Shown: piece by piece, positions 44,649 to 56,419 of the stretch | Layout of the letters: each line of letters begins with the position of its first letter | Numbering within the stretch: position 1 is the stretch's first letter | NCBI GenBank assembly: GCA_004009845.1 | Contig: RMBW01000110.1 | Span: forward strand, 1-64,000 | DNA length: 64,000 nt | Reading direction: 5' to 3' | Source of the DNA: Davidsoniella eucalypti | Taxonomy: Eukaryota > Ascomycota > Sordariomycetes > Microascales > Ceratocystidaceae | Made by a program: the position numbers and the translations under genes | The notes under the pieces: generated by a model | What the model saw: only the letters and a program-made list of their open reading frames with translations | Database searches by the model: none | What the model was told of the DNA's origin: nothing

Positions 44649-47249
44649 ATGGCGTAAGCTCAACAGGATCTCCCGTGAATATCCTCAGTACTAACATTTT
44701 CTGTAGGCCTACACCAAAACGCAAACGTAAATCATCTGAGTCCAAGGCACTGTCCAAGCAGACGCCAAAGAGACCAAAGACCCGTTCAAAGCCTCCGGCC
44801 CCAAGTGTATCAGAACAACGGGCAACTCGACTAGCCACTCGGGCTCTTTGTCTTGCCTTTGATGCTACACAGGAATCGATCTCATCCGAGTCCAAGTCGT
44901 CGTTTTCGTTGTCATCTCCACTCACACCCCTAACACCGGCTGACGATTCATCTGAGCTCTCCAGCCCTGACAAACAGCCCGCCGGCACTACTGATGATAC
45001 CAAACCGAATAAAGCTGCCAAGAAAGCTACTTCTAGGAAAGTCACCATCAAGAGAGAGCCAGTCTCTGACATAAATAGTGACGATGAATGGAAAGAGGCT
45101 GTGAGTCCGCCGGCTTCTCCTAGGGAGTTAGCTTTTGTTGTTCATAACGGCGACAAGCCTTTGCCCAGAGAGGGTCCGCTTGTCTACTCTGATAACCGCC
45201 AGGCTCTCTGTGACGCATTGCCGTGGTTCAAGTCGCACCAGGGTGGAGCATATGCTCATGACTTTTTAGTCTATGGCGTTTTCATGAACAAGCTAGCCTG
45301 CATCCGTGACAATCTGTGGGATGATGTCATTATCACTCATGTGTAAGATGACGCCTATATCTGTCCCATAATCTTACTATCTGTGACTTGCTAACTCGAT
45401 ATAGTGGTGGAGGACGATGCAAGACAGAGTCACAGCTCTACAGCCGTAAGGTAGACCAAAAGCCAACGAGGTTTCACTTGTCATGGGCTTCGTCTCGTGA
45501 TAGACAACAGTATGTAGTAGTCATAATTGGAAACAACCTTCCCGGTTGCCGGGTACGCGTAGATCATGAGTACAACGTCCTTGACTTCTTTTTTGTCACC
45601 GACTTATGGTGGGAAAAGAACGAAGACGGCTTTAAATTCAGCAAGGTCAAGTTGCAGAGAATCGATGAGTCTAAGCCCGTATGGTGGTCCCCGGCTGGCG
45701 AGTCCCTTCAGCCCGTCATACAAAGCGGCGAGTTCGAGGCTGCAATCAAAGAATGCGATGTTTGCAACAATACATCCAAACAAGTTTTCAAGCAGGCCTG
45801 GTGCTGCCTAAAGCCTGAGTGTACTTCGTTTTTTGAGCTGCCTGATCATATCGACCCATTGTCTTTGGAGTACTCAGAAAGTTTTGTCAAGGAGCGTACA
45901 ACCTACAAAGGAACTGCCGTACTTACAGCCAGGCAGGCAACTGATCTAATACAGGACCCTCAACAGGCTGCCAGCATCCTCGAGTCGTGTGCCAGAGAGC
46001 AGCCACCCTCGCTGATTCCGCCCTTGCCCACCATGAACAATGGCGAGTTCGGTACCGAGAAGAGCTTCCGAGTCGGCATTGTTTGCCCGAAGTGTCGATG
46101 CTGCACGCGGCGCAAATTCTGGTCCGGCTGGGAGTGTGAAAACCAGACCTGTCGTCATTTCGTCTACTCGCCAATCGAGGTGCTTCCAATTTCCAAGGTC
46201 GAGTCGGATGTTACACCAGCGAAGCTCAAGCAGGGCGAGCGTATCAGCGGCGAAGTGCTAGATCTGTCGCCTTCGCGGACTTTCAAAGGGTTCCGGGTTC
46301 GCCAATATGCACTACGGAACTTGGCCGGGATGCTGGATATGCCGGTCAACACCATCGTTGGAACGGTCACGCATTTTCAGGCGTTGGATTCGGCCTGCAA
46401 CGCCCCAAATGGCCCCGATGATCTATGGGAGCAAGTCCAAACTAGCGCAGCCGAGGGAGGCTGGGCTCGCGGACCGGTTCGTCACCGCGGATGTGAGTCT
46501 TAGCATTGCGTTCACTAGTTTCGAGAGCATCTGGCTAACAAAGACCTAGTACCATCTGAGGTCCTGACCCGGAACTTCGTGCAGAACTACGGCGCGCCCT
46601 ACAAGTTTGCGGTTGCAGTGGACAGCGAGGGTTTCAGCAACTCTCCAGATCCCATCCTAGGCGCCTTGAACCGCATGACGTGGGTGGGACGAGAATCTGT
46701 CGCCCTGGCCAATGAAGGTCTTGACAAGATTCCATCCGATGAAATCTCGCCGGAGCTGAGCCGCGACTTCGTCGACTTCAACGAGCTGCTTGCCATTGGA
46801 TACTTTGAAGAAGACCGTATCTCGGTAAGTGCACCCTTTCTAGCTACCTGCACCATAGCCTAGAATATTGATCATACTAACTCTTATAGTGGCACGACGA
46901 TGGCGAATGGGAACTCGGCCCTACCGTAGCTACTCTTTCACTTGGTGCCCCGTCGTTCATGTCCTGGCGCAACAAGTCGCCGCAAGTAGAAAAGCGAAAG
47001 GGCAAGCGCAAGGCTGGAAAGGAAGTCTTGCGACTCGGACTTCAGCATGGAGACATGGTGGTCATGCATGGCACGGAAATCCACCGTTGTTTTGAACACA
47101 GAGTCGATCCCCGTGGTAAGCGGCGCATCGCCTTAACATCGCGACATATTCGGATGGACCGTGTAGATTCCAAGCTAGGTGATGCCCAAGCCATGGCCCA
47201 GATTCCAGAGCGTGCTAAGCTACCACACCTGGTATACAACGGAGAATAA
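44649..47249 (+). CDS. AlkB-like 2OG-Fe(II) oxygenase with zinc-binding cysteines
   Basis: Five exons (44649-44653, 44707-45342, 45405-46492, 46550-46824, 46890-47249) give 787 residues. The first coding exon is only ATGGC; splicing at TACTAAC...TGTAG yields MAPTPKRKRKSS, a basic, nuclear-looking start. The first 170 residues are disordered. Cysteine clusters CDVCNNTSK...CCLKPEC and CPKCRCCTRRKFW...CENQTC suggest one or two zinc sites. The C-terminal oxygenase domain has the iron ligands WHDDGEWELG (His670, Asp672) and His738 in HRCFEHRV, with Arg residues in GKRRIALTSR for 2-oxoglutarate. This is the AlkB layout. Fungal relatives are uncharacterised; nucleic-acid demethylation is inferred. 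Confidence 0.85.
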
Positions 47250-47382
47250 GTCTTTGTTTTTAGCTTTCGAAAGTAGCCTTATCGTATGGTAATGGATCAT
47301 GATATTGTGGTACAGATCCAAGCTGGTTGCTAGGATATTATTATCTAAAAATACAGTTTTGCGTAGCATTTCATCGCATCTT

Positions 47383-48649
47383 TTACTTGTTCTGGGAGCC
47401 TGACACCAACAGGATGACGCTGCCGTAGTGTCTGCGAATATCCTGCTTCTCAACATCGTGTGTATCCTCAACCTCGCCCCAACGACCGATCTGCCAATCT
47501 GTCTCGATGCTCGCCACACGGGCTGCTGCGTCTGCAGAGAATTCGCGTTCATGGGGAGCAACTACGCTAGAACTGCAAGACCACTCGGCCAACAACCGCG
47601 CGGCAATCAAGAAGCTTTTGCCGGAAATGGTAGCACGCTCCAAGCCAGCAAGATCCCAAGCATCCAGACGATGTACCCACTGAGAAATCATAGCTCGCGT
47701 AGCCTCATCTATAGTGCGCGGGATGATGCTGCCCTTGTCAAGCACCGACTCGATGCGGGTACCGGGCCACACCTTTCCAGTCAGCCAAGCCACAAGAGGT
47801 TCGGCTGCTTCGCGCTGGACATCGCGTAGCGACGGGCCTTCCTCGCGCATGCCCTCCGGCTCATCAGGAGCCCAGCACAGGGTTGAATCAGTATCGAGAT
47901 AGCGCAGAAGAAGCTTGATTAGGCCGGGACGGAGAGTTGGAGCGCTAGAGGCGTCGTCTGCGGCAATGTCGATAGCACGGCAGACGAGTGAGGTCAGTGG
48001 GAGAAGGTGGCTTTTCGTGACGTCTTTGGAGGTGGAGAGTTGGTCCCATTCGACAGCGAGGGCAGTGGCTAGAGTTTGCTTGTGCAGTGGGAGGCGAATG
48101 GGTTCCTTGGTTGTTGGGTGGCGTACGATGCGGTGATCGAGGAAGACCTGGAGACAGCCTATGAGGAATGGTGATTAGTATATTAAAGCGAGCAATCAAG
48201 AAATACCAACGGGAAGAAAGCATAAATACGCAATGGATGATACAGAACTTACCATCGACTTCCTTGACACTAGTATGTTTCCAGAACCGATTCTCTACCG
48301 TCCTCTCTGTTCCATTGGTCCCACGGATAACTCTGGCTTCACGCAGCATCTCAGCCTGACGCCGACGACGCTTAACGCGCATAAGCGCCGAGACTTCTTC
48401 CGGAGTTGGCAACGAAGCATCATCCAGCGGCGTTGACGATGACAATGGCGATTCCGGTGGTGTTGATGCGGGCGAGACTTGTGCTTGAGGAGGAGAGGTT
48501 TGCGAATGTAAGAATGAAGCACTGGTAGAAGCAGGCGCTAGTCTAGCCGATGGACGTATCGTTATCGAAGAAGATATAAATGGTTTGCTGGCGGGAAGAA
48601 AACGTGGACGCAGCATTATAGCGCGGGAAAAGACAGAAGAAGACGCCAT
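47383..48649 (-). CDS. ATP12: Atp12, mitochondrial F1-ATPase assembly chaperone
   Basis: Two exons (48649-48253 and 48158-47383) give 390 residues. The protein binds the alpha subunit of mitochondrial F1 until it pairs with beta. The first 45 residues are Arg/Ser-rich without acids, a clear presequence (MASSSVFSRAIMLRPRF). The Atp12 domain begins with ENRFWKHTSVKEVDGCLQVF, restored across the intron, then LDHRIVRHPTTKEPIRLP and AVEWDQL, and continues with the Atp12 pattern LDAWDLAGLERATISGKSFL. It is convergent with the oxygenase gene, and the stop codons are only 133 bases apart. Confidence 0.92.
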
Positions 48650-49768
48650 TTTTTTTGGGCTCTAGCTTTTATAACGAACCAGGGATACGGGGAAAATAAG
48701 CAATTATGAGTACAATCAAAGCTTCGTAAAGATCTCTTGATCTTGGTAGTATTCTTTTTTTTAATAAAATTTATATAAAAATTTTAAAAAAAGAAAGGAA
48801 AGCTTCAAAGTAAACCTCTTAAGGCTTTATCGGAAGAGGAGAGAAAAAGAGACGAAGTAAGTTTGCCAAAGCTTTCAATTTGGTGGGGCAAATAAAAGTT
48901 GGCCTTTCTATTGAGTCTAGCTCGAGCTAACAATGAGAGCAAACTCGCTTGTCCTATTTCCAATTAGGAAAGAGGATTTTTTCTGTAAATTAGGGTCAGA
49001 ACCCTGATCCAGTAGTTGACCAAATAGTCTTTGTTTCACGTATCCATTGCCATTACATAGAAGAGATAGGTAGAGCAAGAGCTTATGGAGCTATAGAGCT
49101 ATGAAGATGTGTTTCTCTCATAGTAGATGGAGACAAAAGTCAAAGTAACTCGAGTCGGATCCCTTTTCATTTCTCTTCAGAGTAGCTCTTCCTCTTTTGC
49201 GACTTACAAGATAGTTATAGGAGATCAAGAATTTTGATATGGAATGCCTATAATATAATGCTTTATTTTAAGACAAATGAAATAGTTAAGAAAGTATGTG
49301 TTACGTACAAAAGAAAACTCAAAGATTGTTGTAAGTGAACTGACAAATCGAAAAATTGTACAAAGGAGAATTTGGACACCGAAATCAAGGTTTGTGTAGC
49401 TCAAGCCATCACCTTTTCTTCTATCTAATATGAATATGAAATATAAGTATAAAAGAAAACAATAACTTCAGGTCAAGATTGATGAAAATACAAAATAGAG
49501 CATATAAATAGAAAAAAGAGGCAATAAGCCATGGCTTATTTTTTATTTTTATGACACAGATAATCTTGCATCAGAATATCATTGCAAGAGAGTAGTGTAT
49601 ATATGACATTGGCATCCAATGATGTTGATATGTGTCCGTTATTTCTTCTTCTTTCTCTTTGCTTTCTCTGAGAAGGGAAACGAAAAGAAATAAAATAAGA
49701 ATAGAAATAAAACAAGAAAAAAATCTACAGCAACAAACTACTAACTAATCCTTTCTTCTATCTTCCCT
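48650..49768. other. AT-rich spacer
   Basis: This lies between the 5' end of ATP12 and the 3' end of EFR3. It holds the second copy of the AGAGCTAT block at 49082-49110 and a purine-rich plus strand from about 49400 to 49740, so the EFR3 3' UTR is pyrimidine-rich. No gene is seen. Confidence 0.5.
49082..49110. repeat. AGAGCTAT block shared with 18.1 kb
   Basis: CTTATGGAGCTATAGAGCTA, then TGAAGATG, repeats the block at 18142-18181 with one octamer fewer. No tRNA gene lies here. Confidence 0.6.
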
Positions 49769-52700
49769 TTAATATGGCGGTCTCGTAACACCACCAAGAC
49801 TCAGCTCACCAGTTCGACTATCGATATGACTCAGCAAGTCTTGAAGATCCATAGCCGCCGTCACTTCACCACCACGACCTCCATTCATCAAACTCTCACC
49901 ACCCGGTATTCCACCTCTACTACGCAGGTTCTTACGCCCGTTGGCCACAGTGCTTCCCTTGTGGCTATTCGCCGATGGGGGCCGCATCACAGCAGCTCCA
50001 CCGTCAGAGTCCGTGTGGACATGGCCAGACGCCGTGCCACTACGAGTGGGCGTGGAGAATCCAGTAGTTAGTTTTGGTAGCGGTGGCACAGGAGGTACCT
50101 CACCATTAGCATTGTGTAGATCGGGTTCAGATGCCTCGTCAACGCTGCGGCGGGGCGAGTTAGCTGAACGTCCTGTAGGGTTCATGGTCAAAGGGGGGGC
50201 CATGCAGGAGCCACGGGATCCTCTAGATCCACGAGATCCGGTGCGCGCTAACGTTGTCCGCGAGAGATAGCCATCGCTACTCTCCATGTGGGAGGCGGCC
50301 AAGGGATTGAAGCTTGCTTCTGATGGCGTCAACTCAAAGCTGACCATGCTTTCAGATCCATCTTCGGAAACTGGTCTGCCGGTACACGAAGGAGTGATGG
50401 GCTGTCCGGAAAGAACTTGTTTCAGCTGGTCTACAGATGCGACAAAGCCTCGACTAGAGGCAGAGCGTGCCCTGGATGTGCTGCGGACACTGTTCTTTCT
50501 TTGTTTTTGAACGGGCATCAACCCGCTATTAGGGCCATTGCTAGACGTCGGCCGCCCGGTGTAGTGACTGCCGCGGGGTGAAGGTGGCACATAACTGCTA
50601 CCATTGATGATAACCCGCTGCTTTGCTGACCCGCCTGTACGAGATCCGTTCAAAGAGACACTCTTGCTAGTGGACTGAATAGCTAACAGAGCGATTTCAC
50701 GCGTCCAATCGCTTAGCAGCTGTTCGCGCATACTGTTGGACAATTCATCATTGGCGCGAACAGATTCTGACGATAGATGGCCCTTGGTTGCCAGCAAGGA
50801 AAATTCACGGCCAGGTGAGGAGGCTGATGGACTTGAAGGCGGTGAAACAGCCGAGCTTTGGTAGCTTAGAGCGATAGCATCGGTTAATGTCAATCGGTCG
50901 TCAAATGGAAGAAGAGCCTCAAACTCAATTTCTTCGATAGGCATGCGAGGCTGAGGTCGAGGAAGACCTGGAGTACCGCAAAGCTCTACTGGTGGAGGGG
51001 GCACATTAAGACCCTCGATCCAGAAGTGTTTGTTACGGCGTCGAGACACTTCGTTACTGATAGCCTGGCCAACAACAGAGCCGGCAAAGCCAAACTTTTC
51101 CGTGACGGCCCAGAAATAGCCGTGGCATAGGCAACCGACGCGTACCTTATGGATCGGCGGGTCAATGTCCAAGATGTCTTCTTGTAGACGGAAGATCATG
51201 GGTAAACCGAAGCGCACAGCATTGACGCCTAAGCGCAACGCCATTTTACTCAAGAGAACATGTAGTAGTAGGTAGTCTGTCTCGTAATCAACATATTGCA
51301 TTGCATTGTCGTACGCAACAAGATGGATAAGTTGGAGAAAGCGGGCCCCAGCTCCGTTAGATGTGGGCTCACGGGACACGGAAGCCGATGCTGCTCTGCG
51401 GCCGTGGCTAGTTCCCGGGAGATCACGGGGTCTGTAAGTGGACGTGCGTTGCCACGTAGAGTCATCGAAAGCACGAGAATCAAACGGTACCGTCTCTCGG
51501 TCTAGCCAGACGCTGAAGGCATCGACATAAGCCTTCCGCAGCTGGCCATCGACGTCTCGAAGCAGCCAGTGAGTGCCTTCCCAGACTTGAAGAGGCACCT
51601 TGTTGCGCGATAAGGCCTTGGTATTAGACATACGCATTTGCGGATTCGCAATCAGAAGAACTTCCTTGATAGCCTTCAGTGCCGAGATGCGGCCTTGATT
51701 CGTGACAAAGTAGGTCTCTGTGGCCTGGCCATCACTCAGATCGGCAGAAGAGCCTTGCTTACCGTTAGCAGCAGGAGTCTCGTCGCTATCACCTTGGCTG
51801 GCCGTGATAGTGTTGGAACGTATAGGCTTCAGGCGCATTAGCAGGGCCAGAACCATGTCAGATATCTGATCGGCGTAGTAGATGTGCGTGGCTAAGCCTC
51901 CAATGCACATCTGTACCTTTTCCAATAGCTCGCGCTTCTTCTGTGCCACGCTCTTGACGGCTGGATCATCGCTCGCATTGGCAACATCATCTGAAAGACG
52001 GGCAATCTTCTTCAGGAATTGCATTAGCCCAACGAGAACATCCATGACACTAAGACCAATCAAGTTGATATCAGAGCGTAGTAATGTCGCAATCATACTA
52101 ACAAGAACAAAGCTGTGATCGAGATTGTCATTCTTTAAAGTAGTACGTGACAATCTGTCCATGGCTGTGACAATGATAGTGTAGCGGTCCTGTACCGTAG
52201 CCCATCGGGCTACCATCTCAAACATGCGGATAGCCCAGCCACTATCCTTGCGGTTACGTTGGGGATCTGAAGTGACAACACTTTCGCCGCGGCTGACGCG
52301 AGCATCGATGAAGGCAAATAATGCCAATGTCGCGGCATTAATCTGCTGCCTGTTTGGCACTACATATATTTGCTTAAGACATTGCATGGCAAGTACACCA
52401 ATGTCTTCTTCGGCCAGCCTGTCGACATCGCGGGCAGTGCCGCCAGCCACTGCGGGGTTCGATTCGGGCTGGCCATCCGCAGTACGGACAGTCGCTACGC
52501 TAGCACGGCGACGGGTGATGCGATCGGTGTCTTCCTTTTTCTCGGCACTAACACGATGGATCAGGACCTCGAGGAAATCATCGTTGTCGGTCCAGATATT
52601 CTCTAGAATAACGGGCACATTCGTGTCGATTTGGCGGCCCGGAAGCGAAGAAAGCGCATCTGATGACGCTATGCACTTTATAGCCTCTAGACCAACGTGC

Positions 52701-53288
52701 TTCCAGCGCGTAGTCACGGGCGTGCTAGCATTGGCATGCTGAGAGCGTGGTGAGGCTAATGTGGCATATTTTCGAACGATATTGACATACTGGTCGTAAT
52801 AGGCTGGGTCGGCGGATAACGAGGTCGCATCATGATTCTCGCAAAAAGCTTGGAAGGTATGTATGGATGACTCGGCCATGACAATGTCGTTTGAGTCGAG
52901 AATTAAATCGAGCACGCGCAGAACGCATGATGCTATGAGTGGCAAGTCTTTCGGTGACTTTTCGATAACGGCAGCTAGTATATGGAGCGTAACTTGAACA
53001 TTACTAAAGGCGCGTTAGCAATTGGATTCAGTAACGATATAAGAACATGATGACGTAGAGTCTGCTAACGTACCCAACGCGTTGGCGCCAGACATCGTGA
53101 GCCGTGCGCTTCTCGAGGAATGCACCAATCTTCTGGATCTTAGAGCGGCGAGAGGTGGCATAGAAGAGCAAGTAGCTAAGCTCGCTAGAGTTGGGCTTGA
53201 TATCGACAGCGCCCTTGATAGTGCGTGGATAGCACTTGAGCACTAACACCTGATGCTTGGGTCGGCATTTGCGCTTGATGGCCTCCAT
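49769..53288 (-). CDS. EFR3: Efr3, plasma-membrane anchor for PI4-kinase
   Basis: Two exons (53288-53074 and 53003-49769) give 1149 residues. Efr3 recruits the Stt4/PI4KA complex to the plasma membrane. The start MEAIKRKCRPKHQVLVLKCY, with basic residues and cysteines suited to acylation, and the following PNSSELSYLLFYATSRRSKI match the family. The join across the intron restores RQRVGNVQVTLHILAAVIEK. The first 650 residues form armadillo/HEAT-like helices. The remaining 450 are Ser/Pro/Gly-rich and disordered. The C-terminus SLGGVTRPPY is short and basic. The identity is well supported. Confidence 0.9.
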
Positions 53289-55496
53289 TGTGCTGCAGGT
53301 TGTCGAATCGCCTAACTATTTGGTCTTCACAGGCAGATACCAGCGATAACTTGCCAATGAATCAACCGGTTCAGGCCCAGTAGGGAGGAGATATTGTGGT
53401 TTAAAGTCGCAAGGGAAAGGGCTAGCGGTCGACGACGCTATCGGTTGGATGATTAAGACCGGAGATTGCGGGCTGACCTGACTCGAGATGTCATCAATGC
53501 GTGCGGTTTATGGGCCAGGCTGGCTTTGGTAATACGCTAAGCAGGGAAAGTCGGCAATTCTGATAAAGGCCAGCAATAGAAGGATAGACGGTAGAATAGA
53601 ATGATAATGTGTGTGCAGATTCGACAAACGAGTGGTGTGCAGAGTCGCGACGCTCTAGCGAATCGAATCGGAAAGTACGCCCAATACGGCAATCAACAAA
53701 GCTAGAAATAATCAAGCCAGAAAAAGACTCGCGAAGCAGCCGAAGATGAGAGAGAGAAAAATAGGGAAAAGTAATGAAAAAAAAGAGCGTAGGGTTAGAT
53801 CAATTGCTACTGAGATTCTAGAGGCGATCTATAAATTTCGAAAGAGGGACTATGTTTTGTGTTTTGAATAAGTGATGCAAAGCAAAATAGAAAGCAACGT
53901 GCACAGCAGAAAACGGAAATGGCAATTGCGACCGGCGACACTTTGGAAGAACTGACTAGAGTTGCACAACTAAGCACGCAAAGGAAGGCAACTTCTGCAT
54001 CGAGCTTTAGCTTTACTTGTGCTGATCTTGAACTAAACCCAGGCGCCTTCCTAACTAAACACTGCTAAAAAAGAAGAAAGAAAATCATGGCATAGCGCAA
54101 GAAAGTCAGTACGCGATGTGAAATGTGAGATATGCTTATCAAAAGTTGAGAAAGTAAGAATAAGTAGGGGGCGGAAGATATCCGGACTTCTAATCGACCA
54201 CTATAGAGACAGTAAACATAGCTAACTAATGCTTATCCTCCTAATCTAGCTTGCCTGGCCATAGCTTTTGCAACCAAGCTGACCAGGCATCTTTATCTTT
54301 TCTTATAGATTTCTCCATCTCCCCTGCGGATCCCAGGCTGCCAAATTAACCACCAAGCCAAGAATATTGTGGTCAACTTGGGAGGATGGTGATGAATGCA
54401 GAGACTCCAAGGCTGGTTCATTTCCAGTGGCCATTCGCGATCTCCTGCATCACATGCCAACGTTTTAGCAGCGTCTGTATTGTATCTTGAACAGCCGTTC
54501 CGTGTAAAGAAAGACAGGAAAACAGATCAACTGTACAGGGGGTAAGAAACAAGACCAGGCATTTGAAGCAGAGTTATGTGTATAAAGAAATGAACGGAAC
54601 TCACAAATTCCCGCCCACCTGTTCCCAAAGCTAGATCAGTAACGAGGACCAGCTTACAGGCATTAATAGGACTAGTAACTCCTTATAACAGCAGCTAGTA
54701 GCAAGTATGACGTCTTATATTCATTCGTCTCTGCTCTGCTGTCGTACCGAGCACTCCGCCACTTTTAAATAATTCAAAGCTACGCTAACAAGGCCAACGT
54801 CGATAGCGGCATGGAATTACTATGAGTAGCACATTGTATCATCGATCTTCCGCCGCTCACTTATGAGATATTCATGTTCTCCTTTTGGCCCACATGACAT
54901 CTTACACAGCATATAGGAGCATATTGTCTGCCTAGCAGGTGGTCTTTTCTTGATCACCAGCCTATCCAGAGTTATAGGGTAGAAATACTACTTCTCCTCG
55001 AAATTCCTGTGCCCCAATAAAGCCATTCACGTGTCATCTTTGTACGGATCCTAGCAACAGGCTTCTCTGCTACTTCGTCTCTCTTTTTTTTTCTTTTTTT
55101 CTTTTTTTCTTTTTTTTCTTTTGACCTAAGACAACTCGCAAGGATTCGGATCTAGACATACATTACACGTCATCTGATGAATTAAAGTTTTTTTTTCTTT
55201 TGCTCGCCCATTACCTATAGCCATTAAACCCCCCGATTTACCACTTCATGACTTCATATGTGTTCTAACCAAGTTTTGGCCAAGGTCATGTTTACCAAAA
55301 CAAGTAGCTATATGGAAAAGTGCCATGCCATTCAGGTTATTTGGGTTACACATACACTTTGTGCACTTTAGGTGTGTACTTTTTACTCATGTCATCGAAT
55401 CGTATTCACAGATTGACCTGGTACCTATGCCATCCACAAATGAACCTCAGTGTCGTTATTGCAATGTATAGCGTAGTTTTATACGACGAAGCAGAC
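53289..55496. other. Long spacer between EFR3 and the thioesterase
   Basis: The part near 53289-53900 is the EFR3 promoter and leader, purine-rich on the plus strand. A hairpin (TGCCTGG at 54252-54258 with CCAGGCA at 54283-54289, plus inner AGCT/AGCT) could form a structured RNA or be chance. A T-rich tract broken by single C residues lies at 55082-55125. No gene is recognised. Confidence 0.45.
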
Positions 55497-56419
55497 TTAC
55501 GGGCTGTTTGGGACGATGCCCTCCATAAACTTGCTCACTTCCTCGATCTCCTCTACACAGGCCGAGTGTCCCATACTAAGATAGTCTCAGAGTTAGCGGC
55601 CATGTTTTTCCTAAAGGCTGATAGTGCACGTTTTTACTTACGGGTACTCGTTGAAGTTGATTTTGACGCCGAGCTCGCCCAGCTTCGTGCGGGACATGGT
55701 GTTGAACTCTGGTCTCACCAAGGGATCTTCCGTGCCATGGCCCATCCATACCGGTGTATCGGCTAGATCAGGCTTGATCAGGTCCTTGAATTTGCCGCTC
55801 AGTACTAGCCAGCACGAAAGTGCCACGATGCCACCCAGCTTGTACTCGCCAGTCAGTCCGGTTAGCAGAGCCATGGCGCCACCCTGCGAGAAGCCACCGA
55901 GGATGATACGCGATGGGGCAATTCCAGAATCGATTTCAGCCTTGATAAGGCCCTTCAGGTAGCTCCGGGTCTCCAGCATGCCGGGCTCGTCTTCGCCTTG
56001 GAGAAGTGACTCCATCGAGCCATCTAGGGTTTTCTGTGAAAATAGTGTTAGAACATGATCTTGCGGTTCGAGATGAAGGATTTATATGTATATCTTACAA
56101 TATCGAACCAGCCGGGCATGCGATAGCCGCCGTTCTGTAGTCTTGAGTCAGCGTAACTTGGCATTTTATATCACAAAGCACATTGGAGTATTGCAGTATC
56201 AAACTCAACCATGCCGACGCCAGTGTCACTTACGCAAGTAATGGGAATAGCCGATGCATTGGGAAGCACAAACTTGACCTGGTTCAGCTTGCTCCGAAGA
56301 CGCCAGTTCTGTACTACATCGATCCAGCCGGCACCAGAATCGCCTAGTCCGTGAGCAAAGATGACGGTGGCCGTGTGTCTTCCGGCCGCCGGGACAATGA
56401 TGGGGGGAGTGGGGGGCAT
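55497..56419 (-). CDS. APT1: Acyl-protein thioesterase 1
   Basis: Four exons (56419-56234, 56134-56099, 56033-55642, 55575-55497) give 230 residues, the usual size. The enzyme removes palmitate from proteins such as Ras and G-alpha subunits. The alpha/beta-hydrolase motifs are FAHGLGDSGAGW (oxyanion region, 21-32), GGFSQGGAMA with nucleophile Ser123, Asp177 in HGTEDPLVRP, and His208 in YPMGHSAC, the last formed only by splicing to the final exon. The 36-nt second exon codes NGGYRMPGWFDI, a conserved APT segment. A frame on the opposite strand at 55320-55766 is a shadow. Confidence 0.94.

Noticed and set aside
44567..44706. Upstream start MNKHKYIILS for the oxygenase
   Set aside because: It reads through a TACTAAC...TGTAG intron. 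The ATG at 44649 spliced to 44707 gives a coherent basic N-terminus.
47945..48252. Extension of the ATP12 first exon through its intron
   Set aside because: The extension has no Atp12 similarity. Splicing 48253 to 48158 gives the expected continuation.
55320..55766. 148-codon plus-strand frame
   Set aside because: It overlaps the last exons of the acyl-protein thioesterase on the other strand, and its sequence is the antisense of them.
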